DNA from: Actinomycetota bacterium
GTDB taxonomy: Bacteria; Actinomycetota; Acidimicrobiia; Acidimicrobiales; Poriferisodalaceae
Assembly: GCA_014238065.1 (NCBI GenBank)
Contig: JABABU010000003.1
Span: forward strand, 62,001-126,000
Length of the DNA: 64,000 bases
Reading direction: 5' to 3'
Of the stretch, positions 25,977-36,096 are shown piece after piece (the first letter of the stretch is position 1; the number at the start of each line of letters is the position of its first letter). A program made the position numbers and the translations under genes. Under the pieces are notes generated by a model, which did no database searches, was not told the DNA's origin, and saw only the letters and a list, made by a program, of their open reading frames with translations.

Positions 25977-27470
25977 TCACTTCTCGGATTCGGACGTGAC
26001 GCGCATCGTGCGCCCCACCTGGCTCGGCACCTGGAGAGACGAATGCGCGCTCGCGATCGCAGCCAGCGCAGCAGACGGCCCTTCCAGGATCGGTGTTGCT
26101 GCACCTGCATTCATGTCGACGTGGAGCAGCATCTGCTCGGTCGTGCAGAGCAACTCACCCGACTCGCCGTGGAACATGGCGTGAAAGAGGTGCACGCGCT
26201 TGGCGTCGATTCCGAGCACCTGAGTAGTGATCCGCAGTGGCTCGCCGAGCGAGGCCTCACGCAAATAGTTGATGTGCGTCTCGACGGTGTACAGGCTGTG
26301 ACCAGCGCTTCGGTAGTCCTCGTCGATACCGATGTAGCGAAAGAATTTGTCGGACGCCCATCCGAAGGCGGTGAGGAACGCCGCCTCTGTCATGTGGCCG
26401 TTGTAGTCGACCCAGTCTGGTTCGACCGGGGCTTCGTAGAGGCCGAGCGGTGCAGCAACCAGTGCAGTCGGAGACCATGGCGCGATTTCGAACGATGCGT
26501 GAATCCGAGCTTCCCGCTCTGCGATGAGCCGACCGGCGCCGAGGTCGAGAGGACGCAATGAGCGCATGACCGACAGGACGTAATCGTCCCTGAGCGTCTC
26601 CAGTTCGGTGATCGATCGGCCGTCGGCCTGATCCTCACACCCAACGGCCATCGACTCGATGAGTTCGTCTGTGAGTTCAGGCGCCACCAGCTTCGTCCAA
26701 GGAAGCTTCAGCGCAGGTCCGAACTGGGCGAGCATGTGACGCATGCCCTGCTGACCGCCTGCGAGGTGGAACGTGAGGTTGGTGCCCATGCCTGCCCATC
26801 GGATTCCTGGACCGTAGGTCACCGCATCGTCGAGCTCTTGTGTCGTCGCGATCCCGTCATTGACGAGGTGCAGTACCTCTCGCCACAGCGCCTCTTGAAG
26901 TCGGTCAGACAGGTAACCCTCGATCTCGTTACGCACCACGAGCGGGTACATCACCAGGTCGTCGTAGTGCTCTTTGGCCCGCTCGATGCTCGCGGCCGAC
27001 GTCTGTTCGCCTGCAACGATCTCGACCAGCGGAAGCAGGTACACCGGGTTGAAGGGGTGCCCGATGAGAATTCGCTCCGGATGCTCACACCCGTCTTGGA
27101 GTCGACTCGGCATCAGACCAGACGAGCTCGATGCAATGATCGTGTCGGCACTCGCCGCTGCGGCAAGCTTCTGGAGCAGCGGGCATTTGACGTCCTCGCT
27201 CTCAGGAGCACTCTCCTGGATCCAGTCGACCATGCCGGCAAGCTCTTCTGGGGTGTCGGCGAAGTGGAGCCGGCTCGTCGAGGCCCTCGGGAACAAGCCG
27301 AGCTTCTTCGCCGACGGCCAGGCCCGTTCGACGGCGTCACGAAGACGTTGTTCGGCCGCTGGGGCTGGATCCCACGCAACGACATCATGCCCACGCGACA
27401 GCGCTCTCACCGCCCAACCGGTCCCGATGACACCAGTCCCGACGACTCCGATTGTTCTGCTGTCAGCCAT
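25977..27470 (-). CDS. L-carnitine 3-dehydrogenase fused to a 4HBT thioesterase
   Basis: From ATG 27470 the 497-residue product has two parts. Residues 1-~320 are a 3-hydroxyacyl-CoA-dehydrogenase-type NAD enzyme: GVVGTGVIGTGWA, the catalytic-region HPFNPVYLLPLVEIV, and GYLSDRLQEALWREVLHLVNDG. They correspond to L-carnitine dehydrogenases, which oxidise free carnitine to 3-dehydrocarnitine. Residues ~350-470 are a hot-dog thioesterase (VEPDWVDYNGHMTEAAFL), likely releasing carnitine from carnitinyl-CoA. The fusion would join the last two steps from the CoA pathway. It is the first gene of the operon and divergent from the IclR gene. The next enzyme, which cleaves 3-dehydrocarnitine to glycine betaine, is not in the window. 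Confidence 0.85.
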   Translation of the reverse strand: MADSRTIGVVGTGVIGTGWAVRALSRGHDVVAWDPAPAAEQRLRDAVERAWPSAKKLGLFPRASTSRLHFADTPEELAGMVDWIQESAPESEDVKCPLLQKLAAAASADTIIASSSSGLMPSRLQDGCEHPERILIGHPFNPVYLLPLVEIVAGEQTSAASIERAKEHYDDLVMYPLVVRNEIEGYLSDRLQEALWREVLHLVNDGIATTQELDDAVTYGPGIRWAGMGTNLTFHLAGGQQGMRHMLAQFGPALKLPWTKLVAPELTDELIESMAVGCEDQADGRSITELETLRDDYVLSVMRSLRPLDLGAGRLIAEREARIHASFEIAPWSPTALVAAPLGLYEAPVEPDWVDYNGHMTEAAFLTAFGWASDKFFRYIGIDEDYRSAGHSLYTVETHINYLREASLGEPLRITTQVLGIDAKRVHLFHAMFHGESGELLCTTEQMLLHVDMNAGAATPILEGPSAALAAIASAHSSLQVPSQVGRTMRVTSESEK

Positions 27471-27546
27471 GCTCGACTGCCACTCTCGACCCCTAGATGA
27501 CCTGTGTCCCAATCTACGGGACGTCTCATTATGTTACGGTCAGGCT
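27471..27546. promoter_or_regulatory. Divergent promoter region between the carnitine operon and its IclR regulator
   Basis: This 76-bp gap must hold both promoters. A TATGTT hexamer at 27530-27535 lies 11 nt before the iclR ATG and could be its -10 box. GGGACGTCTC at 27518-27527 is an imperfect palindrome centred on GACGTC and is a possible operator. The evidence is positional only. Confidence 0.35.
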
Positions 27547-28308
27547 ATGGTCGGTCCAGAGACGCTGTCAACGTCGGGCGTCATCGAGCGTTCATTCGCT
27601 CTACTCCAGGCTGTGGTGGCGTCAGGCGAACCAGTCGGGGTCCGTGAACTCGAACGAAGGACAGGCATCCCCAGGTCGACTGTGTCGAGGGTCGTGTCGA
27701 CCTTGGTCAGCCTCGGCATGCTCGACAGGACCACAGCTGGCGAGGTCCGACCAGGAGCAGCACTGGCGACACTTCACACCGCCGAGGTCAGCAGGGCAGG
27801 AATCAGCGACCAGCTACGCCCTCTGCTCGTCGAGCTCGTGGACCGTTTTGGTGAAAGCGCAGCACTCACGACCGACGACGGCGCTGCTGTGCAGTACCTC
27901 CTGCAGATCGCCTCCCCTCAAGCTGTTCAGGCGCCCAGCGTCGAGAACGAACGCCACGAGTTTCACCTCGTCGCTCCCGGGCTGGTTCATATGGCGGGTT
28001 GGCCACAGGACCGAATCGCGGGGCATCTCGCCGAGCCGCTGGTCGCGGCCACCGACCATTCGGTCTGCGACGCCAATGAGGTGAGCGCTCGCCTCGCCGG
28101 AATTCGTGCGTCTGGCTGGGCGTGGACCGACCAAGAGTTGGACGTCGGCGTCAATGGGCTTGCAGTCCCGGTCCTCGACGGCAACGACAGACCCATCGCG
28201 GCAATCAGCCTCTTCGGACCGGCGTATCGATTCGCCGAGCCTCTGCTCCCGCACCTGGCGGCCGAACTCGCAGCCCTCGTGGCTGTCAGATCAAGGACCT
28301 ATCTCTGA
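27547..28308 (+). CDS. IclR-family transcriptional regulator
   Basis: From ATG 27547 the product is 253 residues. The N-terminal winged HTH (SFALLQAVVASGEPVGVRELE, then IPRSTVSRVVSTLVSLGMLD) is followed by the IclR effector domain (VNGLAVPVLDGNDRPIAAISLFGP near the C-terminus). IclR proteins usually sense a catabolic intermediate and control an adjacent operon, so a role in controlling the divergent carnitine genes is the natural inference. The upstream extension of this frame to 26974 overlaps the dehydrogenase gene and is not part of the protein. It ends 10 bp from the convergent copZ gene. Confidence 0.88.
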   Translation: MVGPETLSTSGVIERSFALLQAVVASGEPVGVRELERRTGIPRSTVSRVVSTLVSLGMLDRTTAGEVRPGAALATLHTAEVSRAGISDQLRPLLVELVDRFGESAALTTDDGAAVQYLLQIASPQAVQAPSVENERHEFHLVAPGLVHMAGWPQDRIAGHLAEPLVAATDHSVCDANEVSARLAGIRASGWAWTDQELDVGVNGLAVPVLDGNDRPIAAISLFGPAYRFAEPLLPHLAAELAALVAVRSRTYL

Positions 28309-28318
28309 CCGCACTCGT

Positions 28319-28525
28319 TCAGGTATCCAGGAGTGCCGAGTCGTAGCCGGCATCGTCGATGGCGGCCCTGATCTGAGCATCTTGGCCACCAGCGACAGTC
28401 ACGATCTTCGTTGAGAGGTCGGCAACGACGCGTGTGACGCCCTCGAGGAGGGAGACAGCATCCTCGATCGACGCGGTGCAGTGGTCGCAGCTCATCTCAT
28501 CGACTCGGTACGAATGTTCGCCCAT
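28319..28525 (-). CDS. copZ: Copper chaperone, heavy-metal-associated domain
   Basis: The 68-residue protein is a single ferredoxin-like HMA domain. The metal-binding motif is DEMSCDHCTAS, with two cysteines for one Cu(I). A C-terminal GYDSALLDT closes the fold. It should carry Cu(I) in the cytoplasm to the CopA ATPase encoded 10 nt upstream on the same strand. The GMTCxxC of many chaperones is here EMSCDHC, a minor change. It is the last gene of the merR-copA-copZ unit. Confidence 0.9.
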   Translation of the reverse strand: MGEHSYRVDEMSCDHCTASIEDAVSLLEGVTRVVADLSTKIVTVAGGQDAQIRAAIDDAGYDSALLDT

Positions 28526-28535
28526 CGAAGCCTCC

Positions 28536-30692
28536 TCAGACCTGAAGTGTGCCAGCGGCGAGACTGAATCGACGCAACCGCATGCTGTTCGTCACGACGA
28601 ACACCGATGAGAGGCCCATCGCAGCGGCGGCAATCATCGGACTGAGGACGCCGGAAGCCGCGAGCGGGATCGCCGCTGCGTTATAGGCAAACGCCCAGAA
28701 CAGATTTCCTTTGATTGTGACGAGCGTTCGCCGGCTGAGGGCCACAGCATCGGCAGCACGCATGAGGTCACCCGACACCAGAGTCAGATCAGAAGCCTCC
28801 ATCGCAACATCAGTTCCTGTGCCTATGGCGATGCCCAGGTCGGCCTGGGCGAGGGCGGGAGCGTCGTTGATGCCATCACCGACCATCGCGACCCGGCGGC
28901 CGTCTCGCTGCAGATCTGCGATGACTGCTGCCTTGTCCTCAGGGAGCACCTCGGCGACAACGTGATCGATGCCGACCTGCTTGGCGACGTTGTCAGCGGT
29001 TCGTTGATTGTCACCGGTGAGGAGGCGGACCTCGAGGTCGAGAGCTCGCAGTGCCGAGACTGCGGCTGCCGACGAGGCCTTCACCGTGTCAGCCACCGAA
29101 ATCACGCCTTCAGCACGACCACCTCGACCCACCAGCACGGCCGTGTGGCCGATGGCCTCCGCCTTCACCGCTGCCTGCTCGACACTCGACGGCACGTCGT
29201 CGAACAACGCACGCCGCCCCACACGCACCTCGACCCTATCGACAGTGGCGATGACACCTCGGCCGGCAAGGCTCCGAAAGCCGTCGACGACGGCATCGGT
29301 GACGGCCGTTGCTGCGATGGCCGCACCAATGGGATGCTCCGATTTCGACTCGACGGCGGACGCTAGTCCTAGCAAGATCTCGGCGTCGGCTCCGGGGGCG
29401 ACAATCCCGACGAAATCCATCCGTCCCGTGGTGACCGTCCCCGTCTTGTCGAGAACAATCGTGTCGACACGTCGAGTGTCCTCGAGAACTTCTCCGCCCT
29501 TGATGATCACCCCCAGTTGTGCGCCACGACCAGTGCCGACCATGATCGCCAGCGGCGTCGCGAGGCCAAGCGCACAGGGGCAGGCGATGATCAGCACCGC
29601 GACAGCTGCGGTGAAAGATTCGTCGGCGGTTCCGCCCAACGCCAACCAGAGCGCCAATGTCCCAATCGCAACCCCGATGGCAAGTGGCACGAAGACCGAA
29701 GCAACGCGGTCCGCGAGCCGTTGGACCTCAGCCCGCGAACCTTGCGCTTGCTCCACGAGACGCACGATCTGCGACAACGCTGTGTCGGCCCCGACCTGTG
29801 TTGCCTCCACGACGAGCGAGCCGTTGGTGTTGATCGTTGCTCCGACAACCTCGTCACCGACGCCGACCTCTACTGGAACAGACTCGCCGGTGACCAGCGA
29901 GGTATCAACAGCGGCATTGCCGTCGACGACCAGGCCATCGGTCGGTATCTTCTCGCCCGGACCGACGACGAAGCGCATGCCGACCGCAAGGTCATCAAGA
30001 TCGACCTCTGAGCCGTCTTCGAGACGAGCTGTTCGAGCGCCAAGTTCGGCCAGCGCGCGCAGCGCATCGCCGGAACGCCGCTTGGCCCGAGCCTCGAACC
30101 ACTTACCAAGCAAGATCAGCGCGATGATCACCGCTGCAGTCTCGAAATAGACAGCCGCTCCACCCACGTCGAAGAACAGCACGATCGTTGACCACGTCCA
30201 TGCGGACAGCGTGCCCATCGACACGAGCGTGTCCATGGTGGTCGCTCCGTGGCGGAGGTTTCGTAGAGCACTTCGATGGAACGTGTGTCCAGACCAGAAG
30301 ACCACCGGCGTCACGAGCGCAGCCAACAGCCAGTCGGAGCCGTCAAATTCGAGAGGCCGGATCATCGAGATCGCCATGACTGCAGATCCGAGCACCGCCG
30401 CGAACACGAAGCGCCTCAACAGGTCACGCTCGCGCTCGTCCTCGCTTCGCTCGTCACCGGTCTCCGGGACTCCGTAGCCAAGGCGCTCGACAGCGGCGCG
30501 CACATCGCCGAACGGGACCTCTTCGACAAGAACGACCGTAGCGTGACCGTTCGCGAAGTTCACGCGAGCATCTTCGACACCTTCGATCTTGTTCAGCGTC
30601 CGCTGAACCCGACTCGAGCACGCGGCGCAGGTCATGCCATCGACCTGGAAGTCGAGCCGCGACGGAGACCGCGGCGTCCGTGTTGCCGTCAT
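28536..30692 (-). CDS. copA: Cu(I)-exporting P1B-type ATPase
   Basis: From ATG 30692 the protein is 718 residues. It has one N-terminal HMA domain ([11 protein letters not shown]), eight membrane helices, and a TGES-containing actuator ([11 protein letters not shown]). The transmembrane metal site is CPC ([13 protein letters not shown]), the phosphorylation site is [10 protein letters not shown], the nucleotide region includes SEHPIGAAI, and the hinge is [16 protein letters not shown]. The CPC, a YN pair ([11 protein letters not shown]) and an MxxSS stretch (MGLSSVFVV) are those of Cu(I)/Ag(I) pumps. The frame extends upstream to 30863, but that part overlaps the regulator gene. The chosen ATG lies 6 nt after the -10 box, so translation probably starts at the 5' end of a leaderless mRNA. 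Confidence 0.93.
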   Translation of the reverse strand: MTATRTPRSPSRLDFQVDGMTCAACSSRVQRTLNKIEGVEDARVNFANGHATVVLVEEVPFGDVRAAVERLGYGVPETGDERSEDERERDLLRRFVFAAVLGSAVMAISMIRPLEFDGSDWLLAALVTPVVFWSGHTFHRSALRNLRHGATTMDTLVSMGTLSAWTWSTIVLFFDVGGAAVYFETAAVIIALILLGKWFEARAKRRSGDALRALAELGARTARLEDGSEVDLDDLAVGMRFVVGPGEKIPTDGLVVDGNAAVDTSLVTGESVPVEVGVGDEVVGATINTNGSLVVEATQVGADTALSQIVRLVEQAQGSRAEVQRLADRVASVFVPLAIGVAIGTLALWLALGGTADESFTAAVAVLIIACPCALGLATPLAIMVGTGRGAQLGVIIKGGEVLEDTRRVDTIVLDKTGTVTTGRMDFVGIVAPGADAEILLGLASAVESKSEHPIGAAIAATAVTDAVVDGFRSLAGRGVIATVDRVEVRVGRRALFDDVPSSVEQAAVKAEAIGHTAVLVGRGGRAEGVISVADTVKASSAAAVSALRALDLEVRLLTGDNQRTADNVAKQVGIDHVVAEVLPEDKAAVIADLQRDGRRVAMVGDGINDAPALAQADLGIAIGTGTDVAMEASDLTLVSGDLMRAADAVALSRRTLVTIKGNLFWAFAYNAAAIPLAASGVLSPMIAAAAMGLSSVFVVTNSMRLRRFSLAAGTLQV

Positions 30693-30698
30693 ACCCCG

Positions 30699-30730
30699 AG
30701 TATAAAGCTTCCAGTCAGCTGGAAGGTCAA
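30699..30730 (-). promoter_or_regulatory. MerR-type promoter/operator of copA
   Basis: Reading the minus strand, TTGACC (30730-30725) and TATACT (30704-30699) are near-consensus -35 and -10 boxes separated by 20 bp, the overlong spacing typical of MerR-family promoters. Inside the spacer is a perfect inverted repeat CTTCCAG-TCAG-CTGGAAG (30708-30725), like the CueR box. The -35 box overlaps the stop codon of the regulator gene. The -10 box ends 6 nt before the copA ATG. Confidence 0.85.
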
Positions 30731-31146
30731 GTGGCATCTCGATGCAGCCTGGCTTCGCCGATGACTTGGCATCGATTCGGATCAGTACATGCTGTGGGAT
30801 CCAGGCTTCGCGCCCGCTGTGCGAGAGTGAGGAGCTCATCTCTGGCCTGATGAAGGGTCGCAAGCTGCTGATCGATTTCGGCCAGGTGCTGGTCGAGGAG
30901 ACTTGTCGTGTGCTCGCAACTGCGTGATCCGGCGTCCTTCAACTCGAGGACCGACTGGATCTCCGAGAGAGACAGGCCCGTCGACTGGGCATCGCGAATG
31001 AATCTCAATCTCTCGACCGAGTCTGGCTCGTAATCGCGGTAGCCCGAGTCGGTGCGACAAGGCTCTGCGAGGATTCCGATCGACTCGTAGTACCGAACCG
31101 TCTTCGTGGACACTCCGGCCTCGTCAGCGAGTTCGCCGATACGCAT
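30727..31146 (-). CDS. MerR-family metal-responsive transcriptional activator
   Basis: The 139-residue protein has an N-terminal winged HTH ([21 protein letters not shown]), the conserved GYRDY and [18 protein letters not shown], a long dimerisation helix ([19 protein letters not shown]), and a short metal loop [10 protein letters not shown]. Residue 77 is Cys (RSCEHT), at the place where CueR has Ser77. Divalent-metal sensors such as ZntR and MerR have Cys there. The promoter it presumably controls drives a copper-type pump. It lies upstream of copA and codirectional, so it may be transcribed from its own promoter in the 72-bp gap before the divergent FAH gene. Confidence 0.88.
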   Translation of the reverse strand: MRIGELADEAGVSTKTVRYYESIGILAEPCRTDSGYRDYEPDSVERLRFIRDAQSTGLSLSEIQSVLELKDAGSRSCEHTTSLLDQHLAEIDQQLATLHQARDELLTLAQRARSLDPTACTDPNRCQVIGEARLHRDAT

Positions 31147-31218
31147 TCGCCCACGCTAGCCAGATCGGGTTGTCGATTACGGTGGTACGCACCGCAGCCC
31201 TACCGAAGGACAACAAAC

Positions 31219-32043
31219 ATGCACCTCGTCACGGTTCGAACCGCGGCCGGGACCCGCGCTGGGCGCGTCGAAGGCAGTGAGATCGTTCTGCTCGACCACA
31301 GCGACGTTCGCGGCGTGATCGATGCTGACGGTGGCATCGACTCTGCGGCCGACATCGATGGCGACAGGCTGTCGCTCGCCGGTGCGTCACTGGCGCCGGT
31401 GATCCCGAAACCGGACAAGATCATCTGCGTCGGCGTCAACTACGCAGATCACGTTGCCGAGATGGGTCGCACCCCGCCCGAGGCGCCGACCTATTTTGCG
31501 AAATACGCGCGGGCCCTCGCAGGACCTCACGACGATCTTCTTCTTCCCGACCCCGATCACACCTCGCACATCGATTGGGAGTGCGAGCTCGCCGTCATCA
31601 TCGGAAGTCCTGTCCGGCACGCGACGTCCGAGGAAGCCCTCGCCGGCGTGGCAGGCTACGCCGTGCTCAACGACGTCAGCTGCAGGGACTGGCAGCGCAG
31701 GACGACCCAGTTCCTCGGCGGGAAGACCTGGGAAGCCCTGACACCGCTCGGGCCGGCACTCGTGACACGCGACGAGATCGGCGACGGAAGCGGTCTGAAC
31801 ATCAGCACTACGGTCGATGGCGTCATCAAACAGGCGAGCAACACCGACCACTTGATCTTCAACGTGGTCGACATCGTCAAGGACCTCAGCCGCATCATGA
31901 CGCTCGATCCAGGCGATGTCATCGCCACCGGGACCTGCGGCGGCGTCGGCGCGGCACGAACGCCACCAGAGTGGCTTGCCCCCGGCCGGACGATGACGAC
32001 GACCATCGAGGGACTAGGTCAACTCGTCAACGCCTGCATCTGA
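31219..32043 (+). CDS. Fumarylacetoacetate hydrolase (FAH) family protein
   Basis: The 274-residue protein has a ~60-residue N-terminal subdomain and a FAH catalytic domain. The catalytic domain shows KIICVGVNYADHVAEMG, the metal-binding acidic residues in IDWECELAVIIG, and GYAVLNDVSCRDWQRR, GKTWEALTPLGP and ISTTVDGVIKQ. Family members hydrolyse C-C bonds, decarboxylate or hydrate 2-oxo-enoic acids. This protein resembles the 2-hydroxyhepta-diene-dioate isomerase / acylpyruvase branch. ATG 31219 follows GAAGGA at a good distance. No pathway partners are adjacent. Confidence 0.85.
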   Translation: MHLVTVRTAAGTRAGRVEGSEIVLLDHSDVRGVIDADGGIDSAADIDGDRLSLAGASLAPVIPKPDKIICVGVNYADHVAEMGRTPPEAPTYFAKYARALAGPHDDLLLPDPDHTSHIDWECELAVIIGSPVRHATSEEALAGVAGYAVLNDVSCRDWQRRTTQFLGGKTWEALTPLGPALVTRDEIGDGSGLNISTTVDGVIKQASNTDHLIFNVVDIVKDLSRIMTLDPGDVIATGTCGGVGAARTPPEWLAPGRTMTTTIEGLGQLVNACI

Positions 32044-32277
32044 GGGCATCGCCAGCTCAGACCAAGTCTGCAGCTCCGAGGCTGACGCCGAAACGGACAC
32101 ACCAGATGACCACAGTGCCCGTTGTCCATCAGTGCTTCAACGCCAAACGTTCACGGTGTGATCCCGCACCGTTCAGACTCTGTTCACGACTCCGACCATC
32201 GAGCGCTCACGCGTTCAGCCACCACGTTCTACTCTGACCGGCGTCACAGGATCGACTCGACCCCCACGGAGACTCAC

Positions 32278-33234
32278 GTGAAGATCGGTTTCATCGGACT
32301 CGGCAATATCGGCGGAAAACTCTCGGGAAGTCTCATCCGCAATGGCCACGACGTGATCGTGCGAGATCTCGACAAGGGCGCAGCGGCACAGCAACTCGCA
32401 GCAGGTGCTTCCTGGGGTGAGAGTCCCAAGGAGATGGCCGAACAGGCCGACATCATGATCACCTGCTTGCCAAACCCAACAGCTTCGGCCCACGTCATGG
32501 AGGCCACCGACGGCATCCTGGCCGGGATGCGCCCAGGAATGATCTGGGCCGAGATGAGCACCACCGACAAGGCAGAAGTAGAGCGTCTCGCCGAAGCGGT
32601 GATGGCAGCGGGAGGAAGGCCCGTCGACTGTCCTGTCTCTGGCGGGTGCCATAGGGCGGCAACCGGAAACATCGCCATTTTCGCGGGTTGCGATCGCGAA
32701 ACGTTCGAGCAGATGCTCCCGGTGCTCGCCGCTATGGGGCGCCGCATCTTGCACACCGGCGAGTTGGGTTCGGCATCAGTACTGAAGGTCGTCACCAACT
32801 ACCTCGCCACCGCGAACCTTCTGTCGCTCGGCGAGGCCATGGTGACGGCGAAGGCTGCAGGGATGGACCTTGCAACGACCTACGAGGCGATCAAGATCTC
32901 GTCAGGAAATTCGTTCGTGCACGAAACAGAAAGCCAGGTGACACTGAACGGCAGCCGTGACATCAGCTTCACGATGGACCTCGTGATCAAGGACATCGGC
33001 CTCTTCAACCAGGTGGCAGAACGAGCCGGAGTTCCGCTCGAGCTTGCGCCCATCATGCAGGACATCTTCGAGGATGGACAGGACCGGTACGGCCCTCGCG
33101 AATGGTCTCCGAACATCATTCGGCGGCTCGAGGAGGCGACCGGGCTTGAGATTCTTGCGCCCGGATTTCCCGCCGAGATCCTCGACGACGAACCTGAGGA
33201 GCCTGGCTACGAAGTCTCCGTCAACGGGATCTGA
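32278..33234 (+). CDS. NAD(P)-dependent beta-hydroxyacid dehydrogenase (3-hydroxyisobutyrate dehydrogenase family)
   Basis: From GTG 32278, preceded by GGAG, the product is 318 residues. It begins MKIGFIGLGNIGGKLSGSL, a Rossmann dinucleotide site. The substrate-binding DCPVSGGCHRAATGNIAIF and the catalytic Lys in SASVLKVVTNYLATANLLS are conserved. The C-terminal ~30 residues (ILDDEPEEPGYEVSVNGI) are extra and acidic. The family oxidises 3-hydroxyisobutyrate, tartronate semialdehyde and similar acids; substrate here is open. The 234-bp gap upstream holds no gene that I can see. The frame's extension to 32122 lacks homology. Confidence 0.85.
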   Translation: MKIGFIGLGNIGGKLSGSLIRNGHDVIVRDLDKGAAAQQLAAGASWGESPKEMAEQADIMITCLPNPTASAHVMEATDGILAGMRPGMIWAEMSTTDKAEVERLAEAVMAAGGRPVDCPVSGGCHRAATGNIAIFAGCDRETFEQMLPVLAAMGRRILHTGELGSASVLKVVTNYLATANLLSLGEAMVTAKAAGMDLATTYEAIKISSGNSFVHETESQVTLNGSRDISFTMDLVIKDIGLFNQVAERAGVPLELAPIMQDIFEDGQDRYGPREWSPNIIRRLEEATGLEILAPGFPAEILDDEPEEPGYEVSVNGI

Positions 33235-33301
33235 CCTCAGAAAAAATCCCGCATTTCCGTGATGTCCGCGCCACGCTGAACGAGTCCAACCGCAGTCGAC
33301 G

Positions 33302-34153
33302 TCACGGGCCCGCCATGTCGACAAACTCGGCGAGCGCGCTACCGAGTGCCGACGAGGGCACAAGCCGACGGTTCTCTCCACGGGCGATCTCCCTGACCCG
33401 TGACACCAACGCTCGTCCGACACCGGTCCCTCGGTGCTGAGAAGCGACCTCCAGCCAGATGAGCTCTGCTCGACTGCCGTCGTTGCCAAGCGCAGCGACT
33501 CCTACCGGCGAGTCGTGACGCCACGCCGAAACGATCACATCAGATCGCACCGTTCCCACATCGAGAGCTGACGAAAGTTGTTGACGCGTCGATGACACGA
33601 GGGTCGTCTCGAGTCCGCCTCGGCCTACGACGAACTCACTTCCCAGGAGAACATCTTCTACCGGCAACCACTGCCGCCCATTATCACCAGTGTGCTCCTC
33701 GAGCACCTCGACCCTGTCGAAGGTGACAACATCGGCAAACGCCGTGAGACGAGGAACATGCTCGATCTGCGCGTCCGAGGCACGGGGATTGACGGTGATG
33801 TGCGGAACGAACTCGTGAGACAACGGCCGTGAAAGCGGCGGTCTAAAGACCGCATCCCTCACCTCTCGGATCAACGCCACCTCAGCGACCTCGAGGTAGA
33901 GCACCGGGTTCGCAGGGGCAAATGTCACTATGGGACCGATCGACGTCGTGACGGGTGACCTCGACGCGAGATCTCTCACCACCGAGCACACCTCGGCGAT
34001 CGCGTCGTCACGAACGTTCACCGGAGGAACGAGCGTCAGGTGCGGTCCGAGGTCGGCCAAGCTCGGATCACCCAACGCCGTGCGAACACCATCCACCCTC
34101 GACCCGGCCACCGGAGGAAGCGGAGCGACGACCGCAAGCCGACGGCGTTGCAC
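33302..34153 (-). CDS. 2'-5' RNA ligase-like 2H phosphoesterase fused to a GNAT acetyltransferase
   Basis: The 283-residue protein has two domains. Residues 1-~170 carry the paired HxT/S-phi motifs of 2H phosphoesterases, PHLTLVPPV and FVPHITVNPR, which together form a cyclic phosphodiesterase active site. Residues ~190-275 are a GNAT fold with the acetyl-CoA loop ASQHRGTGVGRALVSRV. The pairing suggests an RNA- or nucleotide-linked repair or modification enzyme, but neither substrate can be read. It lies 43 bp downstream of atpC on the same strand and may be read through from the ATP synthase operon. Its stop faces that of the dehydrogenase gene. Confidence 0.75.
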   Translation of the reverse strand: MQRRRLAVVAPLPPVAGSRVDGVRTALGDPSLADLGPHLTLVPPVNVRDDAIAEVCSVVRDLASRSPVTTSIGPIVTFAPANPVLYLEVAEVALIREVRDAVFRPPLSRPLSHEFVPHITVNPRASDAQIEHVPRLTAFADVVTFDRVEVLEEHTGDNGRQWLPVEDVLLGSEFVVGRGGLETTLVSSTRQQLSSALDVGTVRSDVIVSAWRHDSPVGVAALGNDGSRAELIWLEVASQHRGTGVGRALVSRVREIARGENRRLVPSSALGSALAEFVDMAGP

Positions 34154-34196
34154 TGTCAGCGCCGAGTGTCCGACGGCGCCACTCTGATCAGGCTAC

Positions 34197-34586
34197 TCAG
34201 GACCCGGCGACAGCGAGACGCACAGTCGCACGCTTGAGCGCAGCCTTCGCCTCATCGTCGTCACCGTCTGACCGGAGCGCTTCGCCGGCACGATCGGCGG
34301 CTGTGCTGGCACGTTCAGCGTCAATGTCGCCGGAGAACTCGGCCACATCGGAGAGGATCGTCACGCTGTTGTGGCTGACCTCGACGAAACCGCCATGCAC
34401 CGCAAGCGCAACAGGCTCGTCGGCATCGGCCCAGATCCGAACCTCGGCGATATCGAGCGCACCGACGAACGGTGCGTGGTTGTCGAGGAACGCGATGTCG
34501 CCATCGAGCGTGCGGGCAACGACCTGGGTCGCTTCACCCGACCACAAAATGGTCTCTGGTGACACCAATTCGACAGTCATCGCCAT
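34197..34586 (-). CDS. atpC: F1Fo ATP synthase epsilon subunit
   Basis: The 129-residue protein is the epsilon subunit of the F1 central stalk. The N-terminal beta-sandwich has VELVSPETILWSGEATQVV, GDIAFLDNHAPFVGAL and HGGFVEVSHNSVTILSD, followed by a two-helix C-terminal part that can inhibit rotation. It is the final subunit gene of the operon, 28 bp after atpD. ATG 34586 is used; a second ATG two codons later is equally possible. Confidence 0.93.
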   Translation of the reverse strand: MAMTVELVSPETILWSGEATQVVARTLDGDIAFLDNHAPFVGALDIAEVRIWADADEPVALAVHGGFVEVSHNSVTILSDVAEFSGDIDAERASTAADRAGEALRSDGDDDEAKAALKRATVRLAVAGS

Positions 34587-34614
34587 GGGATCAGTCCTTC
34601 GCTCCGCTGCGGTC

Positions 34615-36096
<1,482 letters not shown>

